This document shows positions 7,880 through 15,909 of a stretch of 32,209 bases of DNA, piece by piece. Source of the DNA: Hominenteromicrobium sp964531265. GTDB lineage: Bacteria; Bacillota; Clostridia; Oscillospirales; Acutalibacteraceae. The position numbers and the translations under genes were made by a program. The DNA lies in assembly GCA_964531265.1 (NCBI GenBank), contig CAZHDW010000020.1:1-32209 (forward strand), written 5' to 3'. The notes under the pieces were generated by a model. That model had not been told where the DNA came from and did no database searches. It was given only the letters and a program-made list of their open reading frames with translations. Positions within the stretch are counted from its first letter, which is position 1. Each line of letters starts with the position of its first letter.

Positions 7880-7920
7880 AAAACAGCGGTGCAGAGAAAG
7901 GCTTCTGCGCCGCTGTTTTT
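7880..7920. terminator. Bidirectional terminator between DUF2325 and argS
   Basis: AAAACAGCGGTGCAGA pairs with TCTGCGCCGCTGTTTT (one mismatch). T-runs flank it in both directions, serving the two convergent genes. Confidence 0.88.
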
Positions 7921-7925
7921 ATACT

Positions 7926-9614
7926 TTACATGGATGTGGGAACTGTGATATTGAACATTGTGAGCACGTTGCGTATTACCGCTGCTGTTGCCTGGCAAAG
8001 TGTAAGTCTTGCCTGCATGAGGCTCTCATCGTCACCCTTAACACGGCAAGCGTTGTAGAACTTGTGGAACTTTGTTGCAAGCTCAATTACGTAGCGTGTG
8101 ATACGAACCGGGTCGTAATCCTTGGCTGCCGCTATGATCTCATCGGTGTACTCTGCAATGTGACGGATAAGGTCGATCTCCTCATCCTTGACGAGCAGTG
8201 CAAGCTCCTCTGCGGTGCACTCTCTGGGCTTAATGCCCTCTGCCTCAAGAGCACGGAGAATGCTGCAAATACGAGCATGTGCATACTGGACGTAGTATAC
8301 CGGGTTCTGGGAATCCTGCTGCACGGCAAGACCGAGGTCGAAGTCGAGCAGGGAGTTAGCTTCACGCATGTTGAACAGGAAGCGTGCGGAATCCACGGGT
8401 ACCTCATCAAGAAGGTCGCCGAGCTGTATTGCCTTGCCGGTACGCTTACTCATACGTACTATTTCGCCGTCACGCATAAGTCTTACGAACTGCATGAGGA
8501 GGATGTCGAGCTTGTCGGCGCTCTGACCGATAGCATTCATAGCACCCTTCATACGGGCAACATGGCCGTGGTGGTCACTGCCCCAGATATCGATGAGAAG
8601 ATCAAAGCCACGGTCAAACTTATCCTTGTGATAAGCAATATCCGCTGTGAAGTAGGTGGGGTTGCCGTTTGCACGAACAAGCACCTCGTCCTTTTCGCCG
8701 CCGAACTCGGTAGCCTTGTACCAGACAGCGCCGTCCTTCTCATATGTCAAGCCACGATCACGCAGATAATCAACAACAGCCATTACCTTGCCGCTCTTGT
8801 GAAGGTCACTTTCGAGGTACCAGCAGTCGTAGTGCACGCGATACTTTTCCATATCCGCTTTCATCTTAGCGATGTTCTTCGGCAGGCCGTATTCTACCAG
8901 AGCCTTGCGGCGCTCCTCCTCGGAGACGTTCATCAGAGCGTCACCGTGAAGCTCTGCATATTCCTTTGCAAGGTCGAGGATATCCTCGCCGTGGTAGCTG
9001 TCCTCGGGAAGCTCAGGCGGCTCCTGTGCAAAGAGCTGCTGATAACGAATGGAAAGTGAAAGGCCGAATTTATCAAGCTGATTTCCGGCATCGTTTACAT
9101 AGAATTCACGCCATACATTATAGCCTGCTGCATCGAGAACTGCGGAGAGGCAGTCACCGAGAGCGCCGCCGCGTGCATTACCCATGTGCATCGGGCCTGT
9201 GGGGTTGGCGGAAACGAACTCTACCATTACCTTTCTGCCCTGGCCGTAATCGCTGCGGCCGTATTTCTCGCCGGAATTGAGCACGTCAAAGAGGACATCA
9301 CTGTAGAAGGCCGGGCTGAGGAAGAAGTTCATAAAGCCCGGGCCGGCAACCTCTGCCTTGGTGAAATAAGTGCCGTCAAGCTCGAGGTTTTCAAGTATGG
9401 CAGCAGCTATCTTCTGCGGAGCTGTGCGGAAGGCACGTGCGGATACCATAGCTGCATTTGTCGCGAAATCGCCGTGTGAGCGGTCTGCGGGGCGTTCTAC
9501 GGTGAATGTGGGAATCTCTGCATTCATCAGTGCGCCGCTCTCTATAGCCTTTTTAATGGCTTTTTGAACAGCATCATATACCTGTTCTTTTGCAATGCTG
9601 ACTGTTTTGGACAT
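7926..9614 (-). CDS. argS: Arginyl-tRNA synthetase
   Basis: This 562-residue class I aminoacyl-tRNA synthetase charges tRNA-Arg with arginine using ATP. The HIGH-type motif is HMGNAR at 143-148 within SANPTGPMHMGNARGG, and the KMSKS-type motif is MSKRTG at 388-393. An N-terminal add-1 domain precedes the catalytic core and a helical anticodon-binding domain ends with the family-typical LTLCQATAAVIRNVL. It is the last gene of the ddl-murI-DUF1934-argS series, with AAAGGAA before its ATG and a terminator directly after the stop. Confidence 0.98.
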   Translation of the reverse strand: MSKTVSIAKEQVYDAVQKAIKKAIESGALMNAEIPTFTVERPADRSHGDFATNAAMVSARAFRTAPQKIAAAILENLELDGTYFTKAEVAGPGFMNFFLSPAFYSDVLFDVLNSGEKYGRSDYGQGRKVMVEFVSANPTGPMHMGNARGGALGDCLSAVLDAAGYNVWREFYVNDAGNQLDKFGLSLSIRYQQLFAQEPPELPEDSYHGEDILDLAKEYAELHGDALMNVSEEERRKALVEYGLPKNIAKMKADMEKYRVHYDCWYLESDLHKSGKVMAVVDYLRDRGLTYEKDGAVWYKATEFGGEKDEVLVRANGNPTYFTADIAYHKDKFDRGFDLLIDIWGSDHHGHVARMKGAMNAIGQSADKLDILLMQFVRLMRDGEIVRMSKRTGKAIQLGDLLDEVPVDSARFLFNMREANSLLDFDLGLAVQQDSQNPVYYVQYAHARICSILRALEAEGIKPRECTAEELALLVKDEEIDLIRHIAEYTDEIIAAAKDYDPVRITRYVIELATKFHKFYNACRVKGDDESLMQARLTLCQATAAVIRNVLTMFNITVPTSM

Positions 9615-9641
9615 ATGTATGTTCCTTTCAAATTAAATTTC

Positions 9642-10088
9642 TTATTCTGCTGCCTTCTCCGGACATTTCTTAAGCTTTACAAGTATTTCGTTGAAGGATG
9701 AAAGATGTGCGTCGATATCGAGAGTATAGCCTATACGTATTTCGCCACCGGCAGGGGAGAGGTCATGCTTAAGAGTCTGCGTAAAAACTCCGAGCGACAG
9801 TACACCTGCGCCGGTATCGTACATGCATTTGTGACGCTTTCCTTTTTCAAGCACAAGCCGGGTCGGAGTCCCCGGTGTTAACATGGTTATAACGCCATCG
9901 GGCTCGATCTTCAATATTTTATGACGTCCGGAATACGGCGCGTCGGTTTCGTACTCCATATAAGATATATACTTTATCCCGTTTTTCTCTACATAGTCAC
10001 CGAGAGTATCGACCTTGATCTCGTCCGTATCGTGGTCAATAGTCTGGCGGCCGATTATGGTGATCTCATAATTCTCATGCATTTGCAT
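9642..10088 (-). CDS. DUF1934 domain-containing protein (calycin-like)
   Basis: This is a 148-residue protein of the DUF1934 family, predicted to be a small calycin-like beta barrel; the ligand is not known. Visible features include EITIIGRQTI at the N-terminus, KNGIKYISYMEYE, and LSPAGGEIRIGYTLDID. Three in-frame ATGs start the frame (10094, 10088, 10082). 10088 is chosen because AAAGGA directly abuts the first and has workable spacing to the second. In Firmicutes this family is often found just before argS, as here. It is the third gene of the ddl-murI operon. Confidence 0.85.
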   Translation of the reverse strand: MQMHENYEITIIGRQTIDHDTDEIKVDTLGDYVEKNGIKYISYMEYETDAPYSGRHKILKIEPDGVITMLTPGTPTRLVLEKGKRHKCMYDTGAGVLSLGVFTQTLKHDLSPAGGEIRIGYTLDIDAHLSSFNEILVKLKKCPEKAAE

Positions 10089-10115
10089 CACCATTCCTTT
10101 CAGACATCCGTTATT

Positions 10116-10928
10116 TTAATATTTTTCAATGTCGATGCGCTCTACCCGGCCCTGGATGCTCTGTCCGAGGAACAAATCCGCCACCCGGTGGAAGCTCTGT
10201 GTCTCGTCGCTAACGAAGAATCGGTGCTCGGGCTTTTGCTCAGGGGAGCAGAGTAGCTTCTTTTCGCGCAGAGCGTCAAGACAGCCTATTGCGGCCTCGC
10301 GTCCGGCATCGACCAGTGTTACGCCGTCGCCCATTACATTCTGTATCGTGGCGCTGATTATGGGATAATGCGTACAGCCGAGAATGAGTGTATCTACCCC
10401 GACATCACGCAATCCGCTCAGATAGCGCTCCGTAACAAGCCTTGTGACCTCATCATCGGGTGAGACAAAAGCGTTTTCAACAAGCGGAACGAACAGCGGA
10501 CATGCCTGCTCATATACCTCTATGTCAGGGGCAAGAGCACTTATCTCTCTGCGGTATGAACCGGAGGCGATTGTTGCCGATGTTCCGATAATGCCGATTT
10601 TACGGTTTTTTGTTTTCTGTACGGCGGCTTTTGCGGTAGGACGCAAAACATCCATATAGGGGATGGGGAGACTGTCGCCCTCCTCCTTTGCGGTGGAGCT
10701 TACGGTTCCGCAGGCCGCAAGAACGGCCTTCACATTGTTCTCAAGCAGAAAGTGCATATCCTGCTTTGCGTAGTGCACTATAATATCCCGACCGCGTGAA
10801 CCGTACGGTACACGGCCGGTATCGCCGAAATAGAGAATATTTTCATTCGGCATAATGCGCATCAATTCCTTAACGGCGGTCAATCCACCGAGACCTGAAT
10901 CAAATACGCCTATGGGTCTGTTATCCAT
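10116..10928 (-). CDS. murI: Glutamate racemase
   Basis: This 270-residue enzyme converts L-glutamate to the D-glutamate of peptidoglycan. IGVFDSGLGGLT with D10-S11 begins the protein, FGDTGRVPYG follows, and the two catalytic cysteines are C73 (AACGTVSS) and C185 (LILGCTHYP). Length and start (AAGGAAG upstream of the ATG) fit the family. It lies 12 bases after ddl, so two enzymes that supply D-amino acids to cell-wall precursors are made together. Confidence 0.97.
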   Translation of the reverse strand: MDNRPIGVFDSGLGGLTAVKELMRIMPNENILYFGDTGRVPYGSRGRDIIVHYAKQDMHFLLENNVKAVLAACGTVSSTAKEEGDSLPIPYMDVLRPTAKAAVQKTKNRKIGIIGTSATIASGSYRREISALAPDIEVYEQACPLFVPLVENAFVSPDDEVTRLVTERYLSGLRDVGVDTLILGCTHYPIISATIQNVMGDGVTLVDAGREAAIGCLDALREKKLLCSPEQKPEHRFFVSDETQSFHRVADLFLGQSIQGRVERIDIEKY

Positions 10929-10940
10929 GTCGATCTTCCT

Positions 10941-12017
10941 TTATGCTTCCTCTCTGGTATATGCGAGCTCAATAAGCTGCTCGAGCAGCTCGCTGTACGG
11001 TATGCCCGTAGCTTCCCAGAGCTTCGGATACATGCTGATCGATGTGAATCCCGGGAGGGTGTTGATTTCATTCAGGATGATCTTCTTATCCTTTTCCGTG
11101 ACAAAGAAGTCAACTCTGGAAAGTCCGTCACAGCCGAGAAGATTATATGCTCTAACGGCAGTTCTGCGGATTTCCTCCATGATCTCATTGTCAAGTCTTG
11201 CAGGAATATAGAGCTGTGCTTCGCCGTTCTTATACTTATCGTCGTAGTCATAGAATTCAGCTGCTGCACCGATCTCACCCACAACGGAGGCACGGCTTTT
11301 GCCCCTGTTACCAAGTACGGCACATTCGACCTCCTGTCCAACAATGCCTTCTTCAACGACTATCTTTGTGTCGTTATCGGCAGCAAGGCGAACAGCGGCG
11401 TCGAGCTCGTCAACGGTATTGACCTTGGAAATGCCAACGGAAGAGCCTGCGTTGGCGGGCTTTACGAATACCGGGAAGTTGAGGCGTGCGGAGATCTTAT
11501 TCTTGATTTTCTCAGCGTCGGTCACATATTTATCGGCATAGAACCAGAGATAGTGTGCCTGCTCGATATTTGCGCTTGCAAGCAGGGAATGAGCCACAGC
11601 CTTATCCATGCATATCGACGAAGCAGCGGTATCGCAGCCGATATACGGGATGCCGGAAAGCTGAAACAGTCCCTGAATGGTACCATCCTCACCGTTCTTA
11701 CCGTGGAGCACCGGGAAAATAACATCGACCTTGATAACAGAGCAGCTGCCGTCCTTCTCCATAACAACAATGCCGGAGGTGGCCTTATCCGGAGAGATGA
11801 ATGCAGGTCTGTTATCGGGATGTTCAAACCATGTGTTGTTTTCTATACCATCTGTATCACCTGTATACAGAAGCCAGTTTCCGCTCTTTGTTATTCCGAG
11901 AGTAACTATATCATATTTTTCGGTATTAAGGTTTCGAATAATAGAGGCACTGGACATCAGGGAAACTTCATATTCCGAGGATGCACCGCCAAAAATAACA
12001 CAAACTGTTTTTTTCAT
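10941..12017 (-). CDS. ddl: D-alanine--D-alanine ligase
   Basis: This 358-residue ATP-grasp enzyme joins two D-alanines for the peptidoglycan precursor. It begins MKKTVCVIFGGASSEYEVSL, carries the FPVLHGKNGEDGTIQG segment, the phosphate loop region FVKPANAGSSVGISKV, and the metal/ATP site NEINTLPGFTS near residue 315. The ATG at 12017 follows AAAGGCGG. A longer in-frame start at 12113 would overlap the promoter and is rejected. It is the first gene of ddl-murI-DUF1934-argS. The dipeptide-specificity residue was not resolved by eye. Confidence 0.96.
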   Translation of the reverse strand: MKKTVCVIFGGASSEYEVSLMSSASIIRNLNTEKYDIVTLGITKSGNWLLYTGDTDGIENNTWFEHPDNRPAFISPDKATSGIVVMEKDGSCSVIKVDVIFPVLHGKNGEDGTIQGLFQLSGIPYIGCDTAASSICMDKAVAHSLLASANIEQAHYLWFYADKYVTDAEKIKNKISARLNFPVFVKPANAGSSVGISKVNTVDELDAAVRLAADNDTKIVVEEGIVGQEVECAVLGNRGKSRASVVGEIGAAAEFYDYDDKYKNGEAQLYIPARLDNEIMEEIRRTAVRAYNLLGCDGLSRVDFFVTEKDKKIILNEINTLPGFTSISMYPKLWEATGIPYSELLEQLIELAYTREEA

Positions 12018-12080
12018 AAAATAACCGCCTTTCTTTTGCGGCCGAATGCCGCAGAAAATGATATCGGTCTGAACCTTTTC

Positions 12081-12109
12081 AGTATAGCATAACAATATCG
12101 TTTTTTCAA
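12081..12109 (-). promoter_or_regulatory. ddl operon promoter
   Basis: On the minus strand TTGAAA (12109-12104) and TATACT (12086-12081) are spaced by 17 bases, leaving a leader of about 55-60 bases before ddl. Confidence 0.72.
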
Positions 12110-12209
12110 GCAAAAGAGCGAAGCTTTGCGTGGTATAAAGCTGTCAAACACGGTAAAAATAATCTGGACCGTACTGCGTGCGGATCAAAATCTGAAAGGA
12201 ACAGAGAAT

Positions 12210-12542
12210 ATGAATAAGCTTAAGTGCAGTGTTTCAACATGCAGACACAACGAAAACCAGCTCTGCGAGCTGCAGAGAATCCAGGTGGACGGCCCTGCGG
12301 CAAAGGAAAGCTGTGAGACCTGCTGTGTATCCTATTCCGAAAATGCCAAGGGTGCGCACAGCATGTCATCCGCTTCCGGCTCAAGAGCCAGCGAAAACAC
12401 CGAGATAATGTGCAGCGCCGGGCATTGCGCATATAACAGCAACAAGAAGTGCCGTGCGGATAATGTAAGCGTTGCCGGCTGCTGCTGTGACCCGTGTGTC
12501 GTAAGCGAAACGGAATGTAAGACCTTCAGACCGCGCTCATAA
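12210..12542 (+). CDS. DUF1540 protein, two repeats, cysteine-rich
   Basis: This 110-residue protein has two DUF1540 units. The first is KLKCSVSTCRHNENQLCELQRIQV with CETC after it, and the second is IMCSAGHCAYNSNKKCRADNVSV with CCCDPC and C...F after it, here described in parts. The cysteine spacing suggests metal binding; the function is not known. Between the units is a serine-rich linker. The ATG at 12210 follows AAAGGA by 9 bases; longer in-frame starts lack a site. It is divergent from ddl and convergent with the XRE gene. No clear promoter could be assigned in 12120-12205. Confidence 0.85.
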   Translation: MNKLKCSVSTCRHNENQLCELQRIQVDGPAAKESCETCCVSYSENAKGAHSMSSASGSRASENTEIMCSAGHCAYNSNKKCRADNVSVAGCCCDPCVVSETECKTFRPRS

Positions 12543-12556
12543 AACAGCATATGCAG

Positions 12557-12588
12557 AAGAGGCAGTGCTTATCGCACCGCCTCTTTTA
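12557..12588. terminator. Bidirectional terminator between DUF1540 and XRE genes
   Basis: AAGAGGC-A-GTGC pairs with GCAC-C-GCCTCTT around a five-base loop, followed by TTTT on the plus strand and by T-rich sequence on the minus strand. Confidence 0.78.
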
Positions 12589-12609
12589 CGCATATTTAGC
12601 CTTTAGCTG

Positions 12610-12855
12610 TTATTCGCCCGTCAGCAGCCAGTTTACATCCACATCGAGTATATCCGCAAACGCGAGTAGCTCTATATCCGTGACTATGCGCAATTGTCCC
12701 TCCAATTTGCTGAGGGCGGAGGCGTTTATGTCAACTCCGCGAACCTGAAGCTGTGCGAGGAGCTCCTTCTGCTTCATGCCGCGGCTTCGGCGAACGGATT
12801 CTATCCGTGCTCCGACAAGGTTCTTGTCACCCAACTCCTTTTTTCTGATGCGCAT
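12610..12855 (-). CDS. XRE-family helix-turn-helix transcriptional regulator
   Basis: This 81-residue protein is essentially one Cro/C1-type DNA-binding domain: GARIESVRRSRGMKQKELLAQLQ (first two helices), then INASALSKLEGQLRIVTDIELLAFADILDV, ending in WLLTG, a usual XRE domain end. There is no effector domain. It has its own promoter at 12890-12918 and GAGGAAG before the ATG, and is flanked by terminators, so it looks monocistronic. Its target is unknown; no phage or toxin partner is adjacent. Confidence 0.9.
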   Translation of the reverse strand: MRIRKKELGDKNLVGARIESVRRSRGMKQKELLAQLQVRGVDINASALSKLEGQLRIVTDIELLAFADILDVDVNWLLTGE

Positions 12856-12889
12856 TTCAGATATCTTCCTCTCATGTCTTTATATGAAC

Positions 12890-12918
12890 ATTATAGCTTG
12901 CTATTGCAGAAAAATCAA
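12890..12918 (-). promoter_or_regulatory. Promoter of the XRE regulator
   Basis: On the minus strand TTGATT (12918-12913) and a perfect TATAAT (12895-12890) are spaced by 17 bases. Confidence 0.75.
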
Positions 12919-12944
12919 TTACTTTTGTGCCGTATAAAGCAGAA

Positions 12945-12980
12945 GTCGGATACCGCGCCGAGCTTGTAGCGGTATCCGAC
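12945..12980 (-). terminator. Perfect hairpin after DUF378, likely terminator
   Basis: GTCGGATACCGC (12945-12956) and GCGGTATCCGAC (12969-12980) form a perfect 12-base-pair stem just after the DUF378 stop. The T-tract on the minus strand is interrupted, so termination is likely but not certain. Confidence 0.6.
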
Positions 12981-12986
12981 CTTGAT

Positions 12987-13190
12987 TCACTTTTCGATAA
13001 TGTCATTTGTGCGGAAAAACAGGGAAATGCACCACACAGCAGCGATACCCACAAGAGTGTATATCACCCGGCTGATAAGAGCTCCCTGACCGCCAAAGAG
13101 CCACGCCACAAGATCAAACCGAAAAATACCGACAAGACCCCAGTTGATGCCGCCGATTATTGCGAGCAGCAAAGCGATTATATCAAGCAT
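12987..13190 (-). CDS. DUF378 small membrane protein
   Basis: This 67-residue protein fits DUF378 (YuzA-like): MLDIIALLLAIIGGINWGLVGIF, then FDLVAWLFGG, and a second membrane segment SRVIYTLVGIAAVWCISLFF. It has two predicted membrane helices and an unknown role. The ATG at 13190 follows AAGGAG by 7 bases; the longer in-frame start at 13262 has no site and adds a non-family leader. It lies 77 bases after the PFL gene on the same strand and no separate promoter was recognised. Confidence 0.86.
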   Translation of the reverse strand: MLDIIALLLAIIGGINWGLVGIFRFDLVAWLFGGQGALISRVIYTLVGIAAVWCISLFFRTNDIIEK

Positions 13191-13267
13191 ACCAAAACTC
13201 CTTATTGCTTTTGAGAGTAGTATGCCCGGTATAACGGTGCTTATTCGGGGAAGCGGCTGCAAAGCCG

Positions 13268-14629
13268 TCAGTTCTTAAGGCTCTGGAGTGGAGCCGGAAT
13301 GCGTCCGCCGCGATTTACGAAAATGGACGGGGACTTTGTGTTGACATCCATTATCGGGCCCTTGCCGAGCAGACCGCCGAAGTTGAGCTCTTCGCCTGCG
13401 CTCTTGCCGATAGCCGGGATGAGGCGCACAGCGGTGGTTTTGGAGTTTACCATGCCGATGGCAGCTTCGTCCGCAATTATGCCGGAAATGACCTCGGGGG
13501 TCGTATCGCCCGGAACAACGATCATGTCAAGGCCGACGGAGCAAACCGCTGTCATAGCCTCAAGCTTTGTTATCGTAAGTGCACCGCTCTTTGCGGCAGC
13601 GATCATGCCCTGATCCTCACTGACGGGGATGAATGCACCGGAAAGACCGCCGACATGGGAGGAGGCCATGACACCGCCCTTCTTAACAGCGTCGTTGAGA
13701 AGGGCGAGTGCTGCTGTAGTGCCGTGTGCACCGCACTGCTCCAAACCCATTGCCTCGAGAATATCGGCAACGCTGTCACCGATAGCAGGTGTTGGAGCGA
13801 GGGAGAGGTCGACGATTCCGAAGGGAACACAGAGACGGCGTGATGCCTCCTGTGCGACGAGCTGACCCATACGTGTTATCTTAAATGCTGTCTTCTTGAT
13901 TATATCTGCGATGGCGGTGATATCATCCTCGGGGCTTGCCTTGGCGATAGCTGCACGCACAACGCCCGGGCCTGAAACGCCGACGTTGATAACGCAGTCC
14001 GGCTCACCGGCACCGTGGAATGCGCCTGCCATAAAGGGGTTATCCTCGGGAGCGTTGCAGAAAACAACGAGCTTTGCAGCGCCAATGCAGTCTCTGTCGG
14101 CGGTCAGCTCGGCTGTTTTCTTAACTATCTGACCCATTTTCTTGACGGCATCCATGTTTATGCCCGCCTTGGTAGAGCCGATATTGACAGAGGAGCACAC
14201 AAAGCTTGTCTCATTGAGAGCCTCGGGTATGCTTTCGATAAGGGCGTAGTCGCCGGGGCCGAAGCCCTTGTGAACAAGAGCGGAATAGCCGCCGATGAAG
14301 TTGACGCCCACTGTCTGAGCAGCACGGTCAAGTGCCTTTGCAAAATGCACCGGGCTTGCTGTGGGGCATGCACCTGCGAGCATTGCAATGGGAGTTACCG
14401 CGATGCGCTTGTTAACGATCGGTATACCGTATTCGCGGCTGATATCCTCACCTGTCTTTACAAGGTTTTCGGCATAGTTGCATATCTTGTCATATACCTT
14501 TGTACAAGCCTTGTTTATATCGGAATCGATGCAGTCGAGAAGGGAGATGCCCATTGTTATGGTACGGACATCAAGGTTCTCGTTGTCGATCATATTTATT
14601 GTTTCGAGTATGTCATGTGTATTTATCAT
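13268..14629 (-). CDS. PFL family protein (UPF0210/DUF711)
   Basis: This is a 453-residue protein of the DUF711/UPF0210 family, structurally related to pyruvate formate-lyase. Typical segments are DVRTITMGISLLDC near the N-terminus, RIAVTPIAMLAGACP, DRAAQTVGVNFIGGYSALV, and GEPDCVINVGVSGPGVVRAA. I see no glycyl-radical motif, so it should not be called a formate lyase. The gene follows an ACT-domain gene by 28 bases, a pairing that is widely conserved, and both share the promoter at 14974-15002. The ACT partner suggests response to an amino acid or similar ligand. No strong ribosome site lies within 10 bases of the ATG. Confidence 0.93.
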   Translation of the reverse strand: MINTHDILETINMIDNENLDVRTITMGISLLDCIDSDINKACTKVYDKICNYAENLVKTGEDISREYGIPIVNKRIAVTPIAMLAGACPTASPVHFAKALDRAAQTVGVNFIGGYSALVHKGFGPGDYALIESIPEALNETSFVCSSVNIGSTKAGINMDAVKKMGQIVKKTAELTADRDCIGAAKLVVFCNAPEDNPFMAGAFHGAGEPDCVINVGVSGPGVVRAAIAKASPEDDITAIADIIKKTAFKITRMGQLVAQEASRRLCVPFGIVDLSLAPTPAIGDSVADILEAMGLEQCGAHGTTAALALLNDAVKKGGVMASSHVGGLSGAFIPVSEDQGMIAAAKSGALTITKLEAMTAVCSVGLDMIVVPGDTTPEVISGIIADEAAIGMVNSKTTAVRLIPAIGKSAGEELNFGGLLGKGPIMDVNTKSPSIFVNRGGRIPAPLQSLKN

Positions 14630-14657
14630 TTATCAAGTACCGGCCTTTCTGAATTCA

Positions 14658-14927
14658 TCAGATCCTGTGCATGGAGTTGAAAACGTCCTCGTGCATAACG
14701 TGTATCTTAAGGCCGAGCTGGTCGCCGAGAGCCTCAAATTCATCGGTGAGCTCGCTGAAGGGTACAACGCACTTACTGATATCTATCATCATTATCATGG
14801 CGAACATGTCCTGCATGATGGACTGAGTGACCTCGAGTACGTTAGCGCCCTTGTCCGCACAAATTGCGGAGACCTTGGCGAGAATGCCTACCATGTCCTT
14901 GCCGATTACGGTAACAACTGCTTTCAT
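14658..14927 (-). CDS. ACT domain-containing protein (UPF0237)
   Basis: This 89-residue protein is a stand-alone ACT domain: MKAVVTVIGKDMVGILAKVSAIC, ANVLEVTQSIMQDMFAMIMMID, and a C-terminal LGLKIHVMHEDVFNSMHRI. ACT domains bind small ligands, often amino acids, and usually act as regulatory subunits. The ATG at 14927 follows AAGGACA; an upstream in-frame start at 15002 would run through the promoter. It is co-transcribed with the PFL family gene. Confidence 0.93.
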   Translation of the reverse strand: MKAVVTVIGKDMVGILAKVSAICADKGANVLEVTQSIMQDMFAMIMMIDISKCVVPFSELTDEFEALGDQLGLKIHVMHEDVFNSMHRI

Positions 14928-14973
14928 AACAAATGTCCTTCCTGCGCGTGGCGCATTTACTGAGTATTTTATA

Positions 14974-15002
14974 ATTATCCAACAAACACAGCGCTGTGTC
15001 AA
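14974..15002 (-). promoter_or_regulatory. ACT-PFL promoter containing a perfect palindrome
   Basis: On the minus strand a perfect TTGACA (15002-14997) and GATAAT (14979-14974) are spaced by 17 bases. The 14-base palindrome ACACAGCGCTGTGT (14986-14999) overlaps the -35 box and the spacer, a position expected for a repressor site. It begins directly after the ispE stop. Confidence 0.72.
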
Positions 15003-15005
15003 GCA

Positions 15006-15899
15006 TCAAGCGCTTGTTATTTTAGACTCCTGTGCGGTTATCGGTACGGCGGTGAAGATTTTGTCGTACGCTTCACCAAGCCTGTCGGCGGCGCTCCGTG
15101 CCTGTTCGAGGGTTTCAAATATTCCGAAAATGGCAGAGCCGCTTCCGGTCATTATCGCATTCATTGCGCCGCTTTCTATGAGGGCTTTTTTTGCAGCCTG
15201 AACCTCGGGCAGGCAAAGTGCATCATCAAAGCGATTTCCGAGCCCTTTTGCTATCGCTTCGAGGTCGTGTCCCTCAATGGCGCGGATCATTTCTTTTGTG
15301 TAACGAATGCCTGTGTCCGGCACCGTGTCACACCTTTTATATGCCTCGGGCGTGCTCACACCGACCTCCGGCTTTATTATGACCAGTCCGCATTTCGGCA
15401 TATCTGCAAGCGGCACCATCATTTCGCCTATACCGCAGCAACGCCTTGTACCGTTAAGAATGCAGAAGGGTACATCGGCGCCTATCTGTGTTCCGATATA
15501 TAGCAGGTCAGCCGTGTTCAGTGGATGCTCACCGAGCTCATCTTCGCAAAGTTGGTCGAGTGCGCAGAGGACGGCAGCAGCGTCCGCACTTCCGCCGCCC
15601 ATTCCTGCCTGATCCGGAATATGCTTCTCTATGTGGATATCCACGCCGAGGCCGATACCGGAGGCATCAAGAAAGTACCGCGCGGCCTTATATGCCGTGT
15701 TGCGCATATCGAGAGGAATTCCGGGCTTTGAGCATGCCAGAGTGACCCCACCTGTATTGTTTAGCGTAACGGTAACGACGTCGCAGAGTGATATCGACTG
15801 CATCACCATATCGACGGTGTGATATCCGTCCTCTCTTATTCCGATAATATCAAGGGTAAGATTTATTTTAGCATAAGCATTTAGTTTTACGGATCGCAT
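15006..15899 (-). CDS. ispE: 4-(cytidine 5'-diphospho)-2-C-methyl-D-erythritol kinase
   Basis: This 297-residue GHMP kinase phosphorylates CDP-methylerythritol in the non-mevalonate route to isoprenoid precursors. AYAKINLTLDIIG with its catalytic-site lysine begins the protein, the ATP-binding GHMP loop PDQAGMGGGSADAAA is at 95-109, GADVPFCI follows, and MTGSGSAIFGIF is the C-terminal GHMP motif. AAGGAGAT precedes the ATG. It lies 10 bases after the DUF362 gene, so it is read with the lrp-aminotransferase-DUF362 series. Confidence 0.97.
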   Translation of the reverse strand: MRSVKLNAYAKINLTLDIIGIREDGYHTVDMVMQSISLCDVVTVTLNNTGGVTLACSKPGIPLDMRNTAYKAARYFLDASGIGLGVDIHIEKHIPDQAGMGGGSADAAAVLCALDQLCEDELGEHPLNTADLLYIGTQIGADVPFCILNGTRRCCGIGEMMVPLADMPKCGLVIIKPEVGVSTPEAYKRCDTVPDTGIRYTKEMIRAIEGHDLEAIAKGLGNRFDDALCLPEVQAAKKALIESGAMNAIMTGSGSAIFGIFETLEQARSAADRLGEAYDKIFTAVPITAQESKITSA

Positions 15900-15909
15900 G
15901 TTGATCTCC

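Noticed and set aside
12610..12855. XRE gene as antitoxin or phage repressor
   Set aside because: It is monocistronic between terminators with no toxin or phage gene beside it.
13268..14629. Pyruvate formate-lyase enzyme
   Set aside because: The family name suggests it, but there is no glycyl-radical motif and the segments match UPF0210/DUF711.
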